A stretch of DNA of 64,000 nucleotides from Lachnospiraceae bacterium (GCA_022794265.1 JAAWEK010000007.1:62001-126000); one strand, 5' to 3'; positions 36,977 to 48,352 are shown, counted from the first letter of the stretch. Notes: generated by a model not told the origin, from the letters alone. Made by a program: numbers and translations.

Positions 36977-37662
36977 TGCATTTAAAAGAAAAGGTAAAAA
37001 AAATATTTAACCAGAAGCATGTTATGATGCTGATATCCATGGCTATCCTTGTCATAATGTTAATTTCAGCAACGATTGCATGGTTTGTATTGTCAAGGAC
37101 TGCTTCTGTGAAAAGTTTCGGCGGAAAAATATCGGAATGGGATTTTCTTATATCTAAGACATCCGGTGGTTCACCGATTCGTCCCAATGAAACGCTGGAC
37201 TTTAAAGTAGATGATGTTTTAAATGTAAAAAAAGGAAAAATGGCGCCGGGAACTACCGGAACCATAGAATTTTACGTGAAAACCACAACGGACGTGGTAA
37301 CAGCATACAAAGTTTATGTGGATAAATCAAAGCTATCCATGAAAGTAGACGATAAGCATGACTATTCCGATATCCTGAAAAAGCATATTGTGTTTTATAC
37401 GGATGACACTTATCAGACGGAAATTTCAGAAAAGCAGCCCTTTACTGGAACATTGAAGCAGAATGAAGAAAAAAAGATTGTATTATACTGGAAATGGCCT
37501 TATGACGGCAGTGAGATTATGCCGGATACCATCGTGGATGATAAAGAAATTAAGGCATTTTTAAAACAATATGATGAAGAAGATAATCTGATCAGCAAAA
37601 ATAGAAATTATATAACAGGAAATATCAGTATTACAGCATATGGTGTTCAAAAAGAACCGTAA
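36973..37662 (+). CDS. TasA/camelysin-like SipW substrate candidate
   Basis: A 229-residue protein with a long hydrophobic signal (about residues 16-38) ending ISATIAWFVLSR, the same IAWF-type boundary as the protein at 32290. The mature domain is beta-rich, with GTTGTIEFYVKTTTDVVTAYKVYV typical of TasA-fold strands. Translationally coupled to sipW. Expected location: outer face of the membrane or fibre. Confidence 0.7.
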   Translation: MMHLKEKVKKIFNQKHVMMLISMAILVIMLISATIAWFVLSRTASVKSFGGKISEWDFLISKTSGGSPIRPNETLDFKVDDVLNVKKGKMAPGTTGTIEFYVKTTTDVVTAYKVYVDKSKLSMKVDDKHDYSDILKKHIVFYTDDTYQTEISEKQPFTGTLKQNEEKKIVLYWKWPYDGSEIMPDTIVDDKEIKAFLKQYDEEDNLISKNRNYITGNISITAYGVQKEP

Positions 37663-37705
37663 AGCAGGTAACGGCATGTTTTGAAAGGTGGGAGAAATTA
37701 TAACG

Positions 37706-38353
37706 ATGACAAAGAAAAACGGTACTAAATCAAATAGACATCGGAAGATGCTGGCTGCGTCCTTCAGTGTTATGTTAATAATATCTTTTACAGTCATTGC
37801 TGTTGCTAAATTTTATAAGGAAGAAAATGTGAAAACGGTATTGAGTGGGGATAATATCGCATCTTATCATTTGGAACTGGTGGGAACCGGTAAAGAAACG
37901 ACACTGACGCAGGAACTGTTATTGGCAGACTTAAATCCGGGGGATATCAGAACTGTAGAATTTTTTGTTACCAATGGTAATGAAGAGAAAAAGTTATACT
38001 CGGATGTGTCCATGGATTATACAATACAGATTGTACATACCAGCAATATTCCATTGATTTATGAACTTTATAATGGGGCAGGTAAGAAAATAAATCCTGT
38101 CAGTGTTACGGAAACAGGAGAAAAATATAACAATACCGGAGTTTATATTAATTATGAGAATGACAATTCGGGAAAACTGTTTACTTTAAAAACAGCTTCC
38201 GATGATTCGGACAAAGTCAGCAGTCATAAATATACATTAAAAATTATATGGCCGAAGAATGATGAATCAGCAGATTTTAAATATGTGAAGGAAATCGATT
38301 TTTTATCTATCAATATAAATGCTTACGAGCATAATCCATTAAAAAACAATTAG
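37706..38353 (+). CDS. TasA-like secreted protein
   Basis: A 215-residue protein with basic N-terminus, hydrophobic segment (about residues 15-32) and a mature beta-domain that includes LNPGDIRTVEFFVTN, matching the conserved middle of TasA/CalY proteins. The start is taken at ATG 37706 behind GGTGGGAG; GTG 37688 is possible. Third candidate substrate of the local SipW. Confidence 0.65.
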   Translation: MTKKNGTKSNRHRKMLAASFSVMLIISFTVIAVAKFYKEENVKTVLSGDNIASYHLELVGTGKETTLTQELLLADLNPGDIRTVEFFVTNGNEEKKLYSDVSMDYTIQIVHTSNIPLIYELYNGAGKKINPVSVTETGEKYNNTGVYINYENDNSGKLFTLKTASDDSDKVSSHKYTLKIIWPKNDESADFKYVKEIDFLSININAYEHNPLKNN

Positions 38354-38376
38354 TCAGACTGTAAGGCGGGATTGCA

Positions 38377-39483
38377 ATGTCAATGAAAGAAAGAATGAAG
38401 GATATTTATCACTTTATAAGAAAACATAAGAGGACAAGCATACGGATTTCGGCGGTATTTACTGCAGCTGTAGTTTTTGTGTGCATTTCGTGTTTTTATG
38501 TGGTGAATGCCAGATATGTTACAAGTGATAGTGCAGGAAATGTCATTGGTGCAAACAGTTTTTATTTTACCAGTGATTATTTGAATGAAGCCGCATATGA
38601 CGGTACTGTTTCAGAATATGTCATGCATGGCTGGGATGGAATGTTAAAGAAAAGTTTTATGTTTAATATTAGAAATTATGATAATCCGCTGTTGTTTAAT
38701 AACAAGGATCAGAAAGTTAAATATCATTTTTCGTATGAGATATTGGGAAACGACAGGAATCTGGTGGATGCCAGAGTCTACAAGATTGTAAACGGAACCG
38801 AGACCGCAGAACTGGATGGAGTGCTGGACGGAGGCGTGGATTCCTATATTGCAAATCAGTATAAGCTGTCTATCGTTAGCAGAAATCCGGCGGTTCCCAT
38901 TACTCATGACGTTACGGTTCTGCTGAAGGTAAATACGGTGGAATCTCCGTATTATGCAGAATTATCCACAAAAGTGACCCTGCAGTATTCACCGTTTACG
39001 GATTTTATTGCCGAGCAGGGATTTCAGCCGGCTTCCGATGCAAATGCGGATAACAGCAGGGCATATGGTCTGATTTATTATATTAATACAGCAAACGAAA
39101 TAAATAATGATGAATTTGAAAATACGGATATTGCATTGGCAACAGAGAAGATTCACCTGAGTTGGGATAATGCGAAACTGGAGATTAATGCGTTTGACAA
39201 AAAGCTGAAAGACAGTTTTGCAAAAAAAACGGTGGAAGAAGTATTGCAGGACTATGAGCGTATAGAGGACTGTAAAAATACTATTATTCTTGATGATAAT
39301 AATACCGGACATATGTATTTTGAAGCATTGGCATATTCCTCTTTTGAAATTGTATTTCATAAGAGGAAGGGAATTGAGGCCGGTGACGACGTATGGAAAA
39401 ATGCCAATGGTGTTTACCTTTGGGATTTAAATCCGGCGCCGCTGGAACACGGAAATCTGGTATTTGCAGAAGTAGTTGATTAG
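38377..39483 (+). CDS. membrane-anchored or secreted protein of the fibre locus
   Basis: A 368-residue protein with an N-terminal hydrophobic helix (about residues 21-43) ending VVNARYVTSDS, then a 320-residue extracellular region with beta pattern (MLKKSFMFNIRNYDNPLLF). No lipobox, sortase motif or enzyme signature. It resembles an enlarged TasA-type subunit. It sits between the small TasA-like genes and the giant surface protein, with short gaps on both sides. Confidence 0.6.
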   Translation: MSMKERMKDIYHFIRKHKRTSIRISAVFTAAVVFVCISCFYVVNARYVTSDSAGNVIGANSFYFTSDYLNEAAYDGTVSEYVMHGWDGMLKKSFMFNIRNYDNPLLFNNKDQKVKYHFSYEILGNDRNLVDARVYKIVNGTETAELDGVLDGGVDSYIANQYKLSIVSRNPAVPITHDVTVLLKVNTVESPYYAELSTKVTLQYSPFTDFIAEQGFQPASDANADNSRAYGLIYYINTANEINNDEFENTDIALATEKIHLSWDNAKLEINAFDKKLKDSFAKKTVEEVLQDYERIEDCKNTIILDDNNTGHMYFEALAYSSFEIVFHKRKGIEAGDDVWKNANGVYLWDLNPAPLEHGNLVFAEVVD

Positions 39484-39509
39484 ATGTTTGATTGTAGGAG
39501 TGAATGGAT

Positions 39510-42500
39510 ATGGTACAGAGAAGAAAAGAACAATTGAATCATTTTATTTTGAACCATGTGAAGGCGTTTATTTTACTGATGCTTATGTTGTCGGCTGTGG
39601 GTATTGTTCTGTTAAGTGACAACATCAAAGCGGAGGAAGAACCAATCAATCTGCAGTTATTGAAACCGGCGGAAGTGAATTCGGCCGATAATCCGTATAT
39701 ACTTGACAGTGAAGATGATTTTATCACGCTGCAGGAATATTCCAAAAATCACACCTGCGAAGGAATGTATTTCAGAGTAGGCGATACGATAACTGCCAAT
39801 ACCTTTTACTATTCGGAAGATGAGGAAGATGATGAAGAAGGTTCCGAGTCCGGGATTGCATATAATCTGTCACTGGTAGGAACCATTATTCTGAAGGATG
39901 AAAGCAGGACTGTATTTAAAGGTATAGGGCAGAATTTTGCTTATCCATTTAAAGGGGATATTGATTTTAAAGGTATTACCCTTCGAATGGATACTTCTTT
40001 ATTTTGTTTTCTGGGCGATGGGGCAAATATTCATCAGGTGACTTTGGTTGGAAAGTTCGGTACGTCCAAAATTGCGGAAGTTATGGGCAGCAATATATCG
40101 CTGGGAGCCCTGGCTTCTGTGGTTTATCTGAATGAAGAGAACTCCGAAACCAATATAACAAACGTCAGCGTTCTGCATGCCAACATCAGCGGCGGCAATA
40201 AATCTGCGGCAGGTATCGTTGGAACGGTAGTAGGAAATAAGCAGAACGTAACTCTGAATGTCAATACCGTAACCGTGGATGCCGCAATTCAGGCGGAAGG
40301 ATCAAGCGGTGCAAATTACGGAACGGCACTGGCCAACGGAAGGATTTTAACAAATTATCCGGGATACTCCGGCGGACTTATTGGTGATGTTGCTTCCCTG
40401 AATCAATCATTTTATATCAATGTGAATCTCAACGGAAATTGTAAAGTGGCTGGAACCATATCAAATGTCAAAATGGGATCCGGCGGACTTATTGGTCATA
40501 CGACTCACAGAGTCAAGGTCCGCATGAGTGGTAATTTCAACCTGCTGGATTTAATAAAGCTTACCGGTTCCCACGCCAATTACTACAGAGGATATCTGGT
40601 TGGCTCGGCGGCATACAGTCTGATTTATGCGACTCCGTCTACCGTTATACAGAAGCCGACGGATGTTAATATGGTCAGCTGCTCCGACCTGGATAAGGAT
40701 AATCAGATTGAATATGCAGCTCAGGTATACAAAAATACAGAGGACAGATTTTTTGAACCAGATGTTGTTATCAGCGGAAAAGGAACGGAAGCAGATCCCT
40801 ATCTTCTGACAAGTGCAGAGGATTTTCAGAGATTATCCGTGTTATTAATGACTCAGGGGCTGTTTGGAACATGGAGCGACGGAGGTGATTACCAGTCATG
40901 GTTTGATGTTTCTGAGGCTCCGGAGAGAAAAACTATTGCCAATATTATGCAGTATATAAAAGGTGCATATTTTATGGTAACCAATGATGCGAATCTGGGA
41001 GAAAAGGGAATTCTGCGCTTAAACAGAGATACTACCTGTGCATTTTACGGTTGCATGGAAGGAAAAAAAGGTACTTATGCCAATGGTGAATATCCGACTA
41101 TTACCCTGGAAACGGATACCAGACAGGGAGGAGTCGCCCTGTTTATTTATGCCACCGGCTATTTAAAAAATGGTGTTGCTCAGGAAAGAGTATTTAAAAA
41201 TTTTAATTTATACGGAAATATAACGGCCAGAAGTGGTATTTCCGGTCTTATTTATGTAATCAAAGAAGATAACAACAGTTATTCTGATTATACATTTGAA
41301 AATATTCACATGAATCTGAATCTGGACGCAACAGACCGGAACAACGGGCTGGTGACCGGACTTGTGGGTGAGGCCCAGCTTCAGAATGTTACGGCAAATG
41401 CGACGCCAGTACAGTTAAATTTCAGGGATATTACATTCAATGGAAAGTTATCTGCCAATTGTAACGGGGCATATGGCGGAGCACTGGCAGGCCGTATTTA
41501 TAATACCAGTAATAAGGCCGGGAATGCATGCGAGGTGAATATAGAAAATTTCCTGTTTGAGGGAAATATTGTAAATACGGGACAGGGGAACTGTATGCTA
41601 TCTGCAATGATTGCTTATATAGCTAACGACAATAAAGCCTTGGATGCTTATTTGATTGACGGAATAAGCGTAAATTTTGTTAACTACTTAAAAATGAATG
41701 CAGATGGGATTACCATCCGAAATACCATGTTTGATAATTCCATTAATACTAATTATTCTGAAACAGGACTTTTAGGAAATACATGGGTATTGGAAGGCTC
41801 GTTGAAGAATATCATATTTGAAAATATAGAATATAATCTGGGAGGAGGTTATGGAGCGCTGTTTCTCTATCGTTCGGATGCTATCCTGGATTTTGACGGA
41901 ATAACCTATAAAAATATTACGATGATAAAACCGTCTTCTCCAGCAAATACATGGATTTCCACAATGATGTATGAAAATTACGGACAGGTAAAAATCCGTA
42001 ATTTTTCATCAGATAACTGTGTTATGAAACTGAATAAAAGTTATCCATGGGTAACGGAAGGCGCGGTTAACTTTATGTGGTATTATGATAACCGGACACA
42101 ATATTATGGTTATCTGTGTTTTGAAGGAAATGACGAAGAAGGAAATCCATATTCAGCTGTAAATTCATATAAAAATAAGTTTAAATATACAAATCTTACC
42201 GGTACGGCCGATTATGGAATTTATCATGGAGCAAGATTATCTTATTCAACAGAAGATAATATGGGAAATTCCCTGATTCACGGAACGGGAACGGCAGCAG
42301 ACCCGTTTATTATTGATTCTGAAGCGAAGCTGGATATTATGGCAGCTTTTTATAATACAATTTATGGCAGAAGGCATTACTGGCTGAAATATTTTGCCGA
42401 TGTGGAGAGTACTCTGACGGAGGCAGAGAAAAACGGCCGTCCCGGATTACAACATTCCGCGCTGATACAGAGAGTTGGAGAAGGATATTTTGTTTTTGCA

Positions 42501-45500
42501 AAGAGTATGGATTTAACGGGATATTCTTATTATCCTGCAATCGTTAATAATGGAAAATATTACGGTTTTGATGTCTATCGGTATTATGCGGACAATGGCA
42601 ACACAAAACCGACGGAAGCACAGATAAAAGCAGCCTGTGTAAATGCTGTTTCTGCTTTGTCCGGCGGTTCATCGTCAATCAGTCTGGAAACAGCCAATGC
42701 ATATAAACCGCAGATACATTTTGCGGCGGATACCATAGCAAACGGTGCAATACATAAAGGAACATGGGATTCTCCGAACTATTACTATGGGCAGGCACAC
42801 AGAAACATGCATGCCTCGCTGTTTGGCGGAATTACCGGAGGAACTTACAACGGTTACCGGAAGGGAAATGTAATCATTAATAATATAATGCTGGATGGTA
42901 TTTTTTCTTCTGAAAGTTGGGGTGGTACCGGAGGAGGTGCGTTGATTTCCAGGTCGTATAGATATGAAGCTGTAGTGGATGCAACAGTGAGTATCAGTAA
43001 TATTGATTATGGAGATACTAATATTATTGCCAGAGCCGCAACGGCAACCACTTCCACTTATGGCATCGGCTTAATGATAGAGTCTGCAACCGGCAGTGAT
43101 ATAAATATTAATAATGTACGGATTCTGCCGGGAAGCAAAGTCAGGTGTGATGCTTTAATCGGTTATCAGGCAGGAACGAATTCAAAAACGGTATTCCGCC
43201 ATATTGATTTAAATGCCGCCATTGATAATGAACATCCGGAAAATGAAGTGGAAACCCAGTATCATGGAGATGGATATGGATTTAAGTATGGTTATTTTTT
43301 CTATTATCTGAAAGAGGGAATTGCCATATACTGGTATGACGAGGGTACCGATGTGGTGACACCGGGACTTCCGGACAGTGGAGGAGACCGCACAATGGCA
43401 AATCCTGAGGTACTGGAACATCAGAAATATGCCTATAAATTGCTGGCAGTTGATGTCAATCCTTTAACTTCCAATATTACCAAAGGAAAAGGTACAAAGG
43501 AAGACCCGTATATCATAGAAAATATTGGACAGCTTACGGCTTTGGGATTGTTTATCCGTTCCAAGGGAGATTATCCGTCATATAAGGAATGGTATGTGGG
43601 AGAAAGTACGGAGAATAATTATGTTTCATCTGACGGTTCTTTAAGCGGATATCAGGAGTATTATCCGGAGAGCTGGGCAGATAACAGTAATCTTCTATAT
43701 AAAAACAGGGATAATGTTCTGAATTCATTGTCCATCCTTATGAAATCCTACTATAAATTAGAGGCAGATCTGGATTTTGCAAACCCGCCGAAAGGATATG
43801 AGCAGGCTGCGGGAGACTTTTTCGGACTTGGAATCGTGGATTATCCGTTTGCAGGCTCCATTGATGGAAACGGTCATACCATCACCTATGGCGACCGCAA
43901 TTCCAGTTACATAAATATGTTCGGACTGATTGCTTACGGACAGGGATTTAAAGTAAGCGATATGACCATAAAATCAGGAGATAAACCATTATTAGTTAAT
44001 AATACAGGTGAAGTCTATGTAGGAATGGTAGCGGCTTATGTATATGGCGGTGATAATGTCATTGATAATGTCACCATAGAAAATAATATCAGGCTGAGAA
44101 CCAACAATGTAGGTAATAATGTGATGGTTGGCGGATATGTTGGATATTTGAGATATGGAACATTGACGGTTTCGGGAATGAAGGAAGATACGTTTAAAAA
44201 TTTCCAGATTGGATACTCGGATGCTATGAGTATTCCGACTTATAATAATACCTATGGAAAAAATATCTCGGCAATTGCAGGAAATGTTGATGGTGCATTT
44301 ATTATGTACCGGAATGAAGATAACACGGTGCCTGAAACTCAGGCATTGATTGATTCAACAGGAGTTAGAACTACAGAAGGAGATAAACAAATCTGCCGTG
44401 TGGAGGATTTGAATTATTATAACGAGTATGGAATTAGCGCCAGCAGAAACAGAGTTCTCTATAATCAGAAGTATTTTGACAGTGTCGGAAGAATAAAAGT
44501 GGTACCGGATGACGGAGACGGAGCATTAATCTGTGAACTGGAAAATGAAGGACAGCTGCTGTTATATTCTCTGGCGCTGGCCAGCGGATCCATGAGCAGT
44601 TATAATCAATATAGTACAACTGTACCATATAATATAAGAACAACATGTCAAAAGATAGACGAAGATTTTGCAGACTGGATGAAAAACGAAGGTGAAACAG
44701 TATTGTCGGATTTGTATAATTGTCCGTATGTATTCCGCTACTTTGATTTTACGGCGTTGCCAAACGGATATCTGGATACTGTACATTCCGGCTGCAGTAT
44801 GTTAAATGGATTTGTTAATACAGTAAGGACATCAAGAAATTACAGGACTACATATAAGCTGACAAAAGATACGGATATATATGATATGACCCAATTTGGT
44901 GTAGGATTCAGAGGAATCGGTGATTCAACATCTTTAGGAACCAATACAAGATCTGCCTGCAATTTTGCAGCAGATTTAGATGGAAATAGTAAAACAATCC
45001 AAATAGATATGAATGTAACATGGGATGCAGGTCTTTTTAACAATCTCAATGCAGGAGGAAATGATAATTCTAAAGTACCGTTTATTATAAAAGATTTTAC
45101 GGTTTCCGGATCTATTGAAAGTAATTATACCGGTCATCTTGGCAGTGTTGTTGGGTATTACACAAACGGATATTATACTTTTGACGGTATAAATATCAAA
45201 GATATGAAATTAACACAGAAGCATACCAGCGGCGGTCATGTGGGCGGAATTTTAGGATATGCAGTATGGAATAACGGTACAATGCTTTCTTATAAAAACT
45301 GTACGGTTGGTGATGAGACGGCATCGGATAATAAATCTGTATGTATCTATTCTGCAGGCTCTAATGCCATCGGTGGATTAGTAGGATACAGTTCCCAGAT
45401 GACCTTTAATAACTGCAGAGTTATTCACACAACCATAGAGTCTCAAAAGGGAAGCGTGGGAGGCATGCTGGGGATAACTTCAGCGTCGTATGGTGTGAAT

Positions 45501-48029
45501 ATTGCAGCAGAAAATCTTACATCTTCAGACTGTACACTGATTTCCCACAGTACATCAGGCTCCGGAGTCGGAGGTATTATTGGAAATCTGGCTACACCGG
45601 GCAGCACAAGCAGTTATTATATTGCATTACATAATGTTACGGTAAAGGATAATGAATTTCTTGGAGAAGCTGCAAATATTAATTTGGGTAAAGTCTTTGG
45701 CATTCATTCCGGATTAAGTGAGACTACAGTTCTTGCTCTGGAGGACCAGGACAGCGAAGGCTTTACAGCTTCCACTACAGATAAAATATGGAATTGTGCA
45801 AACGGTTCTGGAAGATGTTTCTATATCTATTACAATGATTTTAAGGATTTGGAAGAGGCAGAGCAGAAATATGGAATTGACCGGGAGGAAGAAGATGAAA
45901 CTGGAAGACTGATTGCCAGATATGCCGAATGTCTGGAGGAGGATGTATTCACCAGGGGAACCGGAATTATTGACAGTGAAACCGGAGAAGAAATCATGGA
46001 ATCCATAGATTTGATTCCGGATACGCCGGAAATGGATAACACAATGGTAAAATGGTCCAGCGATGCGGGAAGTATTGAGGCTGTATTAAACAGCCTGTTA
46101 TCTTCACTGACCAATGGAACCGGTAAACTGAATGACGATATCAATGATCATATATCTGTAAAAGTAACACAGATGCAGGTCAGCAATGGAGTAGTAACGG
46201 CAGTGCCGGATGCAATACCTTCCGTATCCATTGAATATAAGGGAGGAAACTTTATTGTTACCAATAATAACAAATATGATACTGTTGAGAAATATGATAT
46301 CAATGGAAACTATGTACCAGGCACATATTCTTTGATTGAAGTTACCTATGGTATTGGAAAAAACAAATATACGGACACGATTCATATTCCGTTCTTTGTT
46401 AGTAATATGATAAATGTGGATGTTTATTCAAAACTGATAATCGGAGAAGAATATAATCTGGATATTATGCGGGCAATTGAAAGAACTTCCAGTGATGTAT
46501 TAAGAACCACAAAGGATAGTTCTTACAGTGTATATGTAGAATATATGTATAGTTCAAACCGTATGGAATTTGAAGAAGATATCTATATGTATAAAGGTTT
46601 CCGGCTGTATGAATCTCCGGACCCGAATATTCCGATTGGAACCAGGCTGACGCTGCTGGATGTAACGGATGACAATAATCCAAGGGCATATTACTATGAA
46701 GTAAATTCAGTTATGGATTTTGTACCGTTAACAAGTTTTAAAGATGAGAATGGAAACAATTATAAGGAAAGAAATATCAGAAGTCTGAAGGAATTGCCGG
46801 AATATCGGACATATACTACCTTATATGTCAATGGCAGAAAATTTTTAAAATATAACAGAGGTGTGGAGCGGTATTTTATTTTTGTAGACTGTAGCGCTGT
46901 AGAGCAGATTGGTCCGGAAAGTCAGATGTCGCCGACTCTTATGAGTGGAGTGGAATCCGGCCAGACGGAGTTTGTGGAAAATAAGGAAGTATTTTATGTG
47001 AAATACAGATGTTTTAATACTCTGTCCACTTATAACGGACGTACCATAAAGTTTGTGGATGATTCTGTATCTACAACCGGTGAAATTAATAAAAACAGTC
47101 AGTTGTCTTTAACGGCATCCTTTAGTGACAGTGCATCCGACACTTATTGGTCCATTCTTCGTGAATTTGATTATATAAATCGTGATAAATTTTTGGAAGT
47201 AGCAATTTATCTGGAGAATGAAAACGGAGACAAAATAATGCTTCCTTCGGGAACCAGAATAAAGCTTGGTTCGGATGCAGATTCCGTATATGAGGCGGCT
47301 AAAAATCTGTCCTCTATTTACTATTACAAAGATGGTGCCAATACCGACGGTTTCCGTCTGATTGATATTAAGAAAAATACAATAACAGATGTAAATATGA
47401 GTTTAGACTTTACATTTGCCAAGATGGAACATATCCCGGAGGGCAGATACCGGATTTGTCTGGAACTGGTGAGAGCAAAAAATAAGGATTTTCCAATGGG
47501 TGATGATACTCTGGACCTGATTCGCTCAGACTATATACAGGTAACGCCTACCGCTGAATATGGATTTCGTCTGAATACAGATGGCATCGATACCCTGGCC
47601 TTTAACAAAAATAATCCGGATATCGTGGATGAGTCCGGCAATTTGATTGTAGATTTTGAAATCAATGCAAATTCTACACTAAGCGGCGCGCTGGCAGCGA
47701 ATAAGCAGCCGGTTATAACTTTCCAACTCTATAAGAAGGATGAAGTACTGGGGGTATATCTGCCGATGGCTTCGGATTCGGTTTCTTATCCGGTATTAAC
47801 GTTGCAGCAGAACGGAACGGAGAGTAGTCTGGTTTTAAATGATGCTTCTGCGGATTATACCATTGATAAGCTGACCGGAGCAGGAGAACCTTATATGGTA
47901 ATACCGGCAAAGCTTTCCGTTCCAGGAGATTCGGATACTGTAAATTACAGATTAACGGCCTCTATGTATGTGGACGGAGAGCGTGTGGCAACCGACTATT
48001 TCATATTTACGGTTGCAGATATAAAATAA
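39510..48029 (+). CDS. giant modular surface protein (2839 residues)
   Basis: A secreted protein with signal sequence (hydrophobic about residues 16-36). Large modules each open with a DPYxI/L-type motif: ADNPYILDSEDDF near residue 58, GKGTEADPYLLTSAEDF near 424, GTGTAADPFIIDSEAKL near 927, GKGTKEDPYIIENIGQL near 1328. Between them are Gly/Asn-rich repeats such as SGGLIGHTT, VGGIIGN and IGGLVGYS, typical of GLUG-like parallel beta-helices. The last 700 residues change to beta-sandwich-like sequence. There is no LPxTG or S-layer motif, so the mode of attachment is unknown. It fills 8.5 kb of the locus and is likely an adhesin or matrix scaffold. Start ATG 39510 fits AGGAG spacing. Confidence 0.75.
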   Translation: MVQRRKEQLNHFILNHVKAFILLMLMLSAVGIVLLSDNIKAEEEPINLQLLKPAEVNSADNPYILDSEDDFITLQEYSKNHTCEGMYFRVGDTITANTFYYSEDEEDDEEGSESGIAYNLSLVGTIILKDESRTVFKGIGQNFAYPFKGDIDFKGITLRMDTSLFCFLGDGANIHQVTLVGKFGTSKIAEVMGSNISLGALASVVYLNEENSETNITNVSVLHANISGGNKSAAGIVGTVVGNKQNVTLNVNTVTVDAAIQAEGSSGANYGTALANGRILTNYPGYSGGLIGDVASLNQSFYINVNLNGNCKVAGTISNVKMGSGGLIGHTTHRVKVRMSGNFNLLDLIKLTGSHANYYRGYLVGSAAYSLIYATPSTVIQKPTDVNMVSCSDLDKDNQIEYAAQVYKNTEDRFFEPDVVISGKGTEADPYLLTSAEDFQRLSVLLMTQGLFGTWSDGGDYQSWFDVSEAPERKTIANIMQYIKGAYFMVTNDANLGEKGILRLNRDTTCAFYGCMEGKKGTYANGEYPTITLETDTRQGGVALFIYATGYLKNGVAQERVFKNFNLYGNITARSGISGLIYVIKEDNNSYSDYTFENIHMNLNLDATDRNNGLVTGLVGEAQLQNVTANATPVQLNFRDITFNGKLSANCNGAYGGALAGRIYNTSNKAGNACEVNIENFLFEGNIVNTGQGNCMLSAMIAYIANDNKALDAYLIDGISVNFVNYLKMNADGITIRNTMFDNSINTNYSETGLLGNTWVLEGSLKNIIFENIEYNLGGGYGALFLYRSDAILDFDGITYKNITMIKPSSPANTWISTMMYENYGQVKIRNFSSDNCVMKLNKSYPWVTEGAVNFMWYYDNRTQYYGYLCFEGNDEEGNPYSAVNSYKNKFKYTNLTGTADYGIYHGARLSYSTEDNMGNSLIHGTGTAADPFIIDSEAKLDIMAAFYNTIYGRRHYWLKYFADVESTLTEAEKNGRPGLQHSALIQRVGEGYFVFAKSMDLTGYSYYPAIVNNGKYYGFDVYRYYADNGNTKPTEAQIKAACVNAVSALSGGSSSISLETANAYKPQIHFAADTIANGAIHKGTWDSPNYYYGQAHRNMHASLFGGITGGTYNGYRKGNVIINNIMLDGIFSSESWGGTGGGALISRSYRYEAVVDATVSISNIDYGDTNIIARAATATTSTYGIGLMIESATGSDININNVRILPGSKVRCDALIGYQAGTNSKTVFRHIDLNAAIDNEHPENEVETQYHGDGYGFKYGYFFYYLKEGIAIYWYDEGTDVVTPGLPDSGGDRTMANPEVLEHQKYAYKLLAVDVNPLTSNITKGKGTKEDPYIIENIGQLTALGLFIRSKGDYPSYKEWYVGESTENNYVSSDGSLSGYQEYYPESWADNSNLLYKNRDNVLNSLSILMKSYYKLEADLDFANPPKGYEQAAGDFFGLGIVDYPFAGSIDGNGHTITYGDRNSSYINMFGLIAYGQGFKVSDMTIKSGDKPLLVNNTGEVYVGMVAAYVYGGDNVIDNVTIENNIRLRTNNVGNNVMVGGYVGYLRYGTLTVSGMKEDTFKNFQIGYSDAMSIPTYNNTYGKNISAIAGNVDGAFIMYRNEDNTVPETQALIDSTGVRTTEGDKQICRVEDLNYYNEYGISASRNRVLYNQKYFDSVGRIKVVPDDGDGALICELENEGQLLLYSLALASGSMSSYNQYSTTVPYNIRTTCQKIDEDFADWMKNEGETVLSDLYNCPYVFRYFDFTALPNGYLDTVHSGCSMLNGFVNTVRTSRNYRTTYKLTKDTDIYDMTQFGVGFRGIGDSTSLGTNTRSACNFAADLDGNSKTIQIDMNVTWDAGLFNNLNAGGNDNSKVPFIIKDFTVSGSIESNYTGHLGSVVGYYTNGYYTFDGINIKDMKLTQKHTSGGHVGGILGYAVWNNGTMLSYKNCTVGDETASDNKSVCIYSAGSNAIGGLVGYSSQMTFNNCRVIHTTIESQKGSVGGMLGITSASYGVNIAAENLTSSDCTLISHSTSGSGVGGIIGNLATPGSTSSYYIALHNVTVKDNEFLGEAANINLGKVFGIHSGLSETTVLALEDQDSEGFTASTTDKIWNCANGSGRCFYIYYNDFKDLEEAEQKYGIDREEEDETGRLIARYAECLEEDVFTRGTGIIDSETGEEIMESIDLIPDTPEMDNTMVKWSSDAGSIEAVLNSLLSSLTNGTGKLNDDINDHISVKVTQMQVSNGVVTAVPDAIPSVSIEYKGGNFIVTNNNKYDTVEKYDINGNYVPGTYSLIEVTYGIGKNKYTDTIHIPFFVSNMINVDVYSKLIIGEEYNLDIMRAIERTSSDVLRTTKDSSYSVYVEYMYSSNRMEFEEDIYMYKGFRLYESPDPNIPIGTRLTLLDVTDDNNPRAYYYEVNSVMDFVPLTSFKDENGNNYKERNIRSLKELPEYRTYTTLYVNGRKFLKYNRGVERYFIFVDCSAVEQIGPESQMSPTLMSGVESGQTEFVENKEVFYVKYRCFNTLSTYNGRTIKFVDDSVSTTGEINKNSQLSLTASFSDSASDTYWSILREFDYINRDKFLEVAIYLENENGDKIMLPSGTRIKLGSDADSVYEAAKNLSSIYYYKDGANTDGFRLIDIKKNTITDVNMSLDFTFAKMEHIPEGRYRICLELVRAKNKDFPMGDDTLDLIRSDYIQVTPTAEYGFRLNTDGIDTLAFNKNNPDIVDESGNLIVDFEINANSTLSGALAANKQPVITFQLYKKDEVLGVYLPMASDSVSYPVLTLQQNGTESSLVLNDASADYTIDKLTGAGEPYMVIPAKLSVPGDSDTVNYRLTASMYVDGERVATDYFIFTVADIK

Positions 48030-48042
48030 GGGAAGGATATTT

Positions 48043-48306
48043 ATGAAATTATTTATTGTATATCTGATATTCATCAACGGAGTGGCGTTTTCCATGATGG
48101 GGATTGATAAGTATAAAGCGAAGCATAATAAATGGAGAATTTCCGAACGAAGTCTGTTTATGAGTGCCATACTGTTAGGCAGTGGGGGAGCCATACTGGG
48201 GATGAGATGTTTCAGGCATAAGACAAAGCATACAAGCTTTGTCTTAGGAATGCCGATTTTGTTAATAATACAAATTATGATTGCATGTTTCCTGTTGTGG
48301 CATTAA
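48043..48306 (+). CDS. DUF1294 small membrane protein
   Basis: An 87-residue protein with two or three membrane segments and the DUF1294 pattern MGIDKYKAKHNKWRISE and LLGSGGAILGMRCFRHK. Function is unknown in the family. It starts 13 bp after the giant protein gene behind GGAAGGA and therefore belongs to the same operon, though the link may be accidental. Confidence 0.75.
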   Translation: MKLFIVYLIFINGVAFSMMGIDKYKAKHNKWRISERSLFMSAILLGSGGAILGMRCFRHKTKHTSFVLGMPILLIIQIMIACFLLWH

Positions 48307-48352
48307 GCCATTAGGAATGAAAATGCGGTATATCAGCTAAAGGATGGTATAT

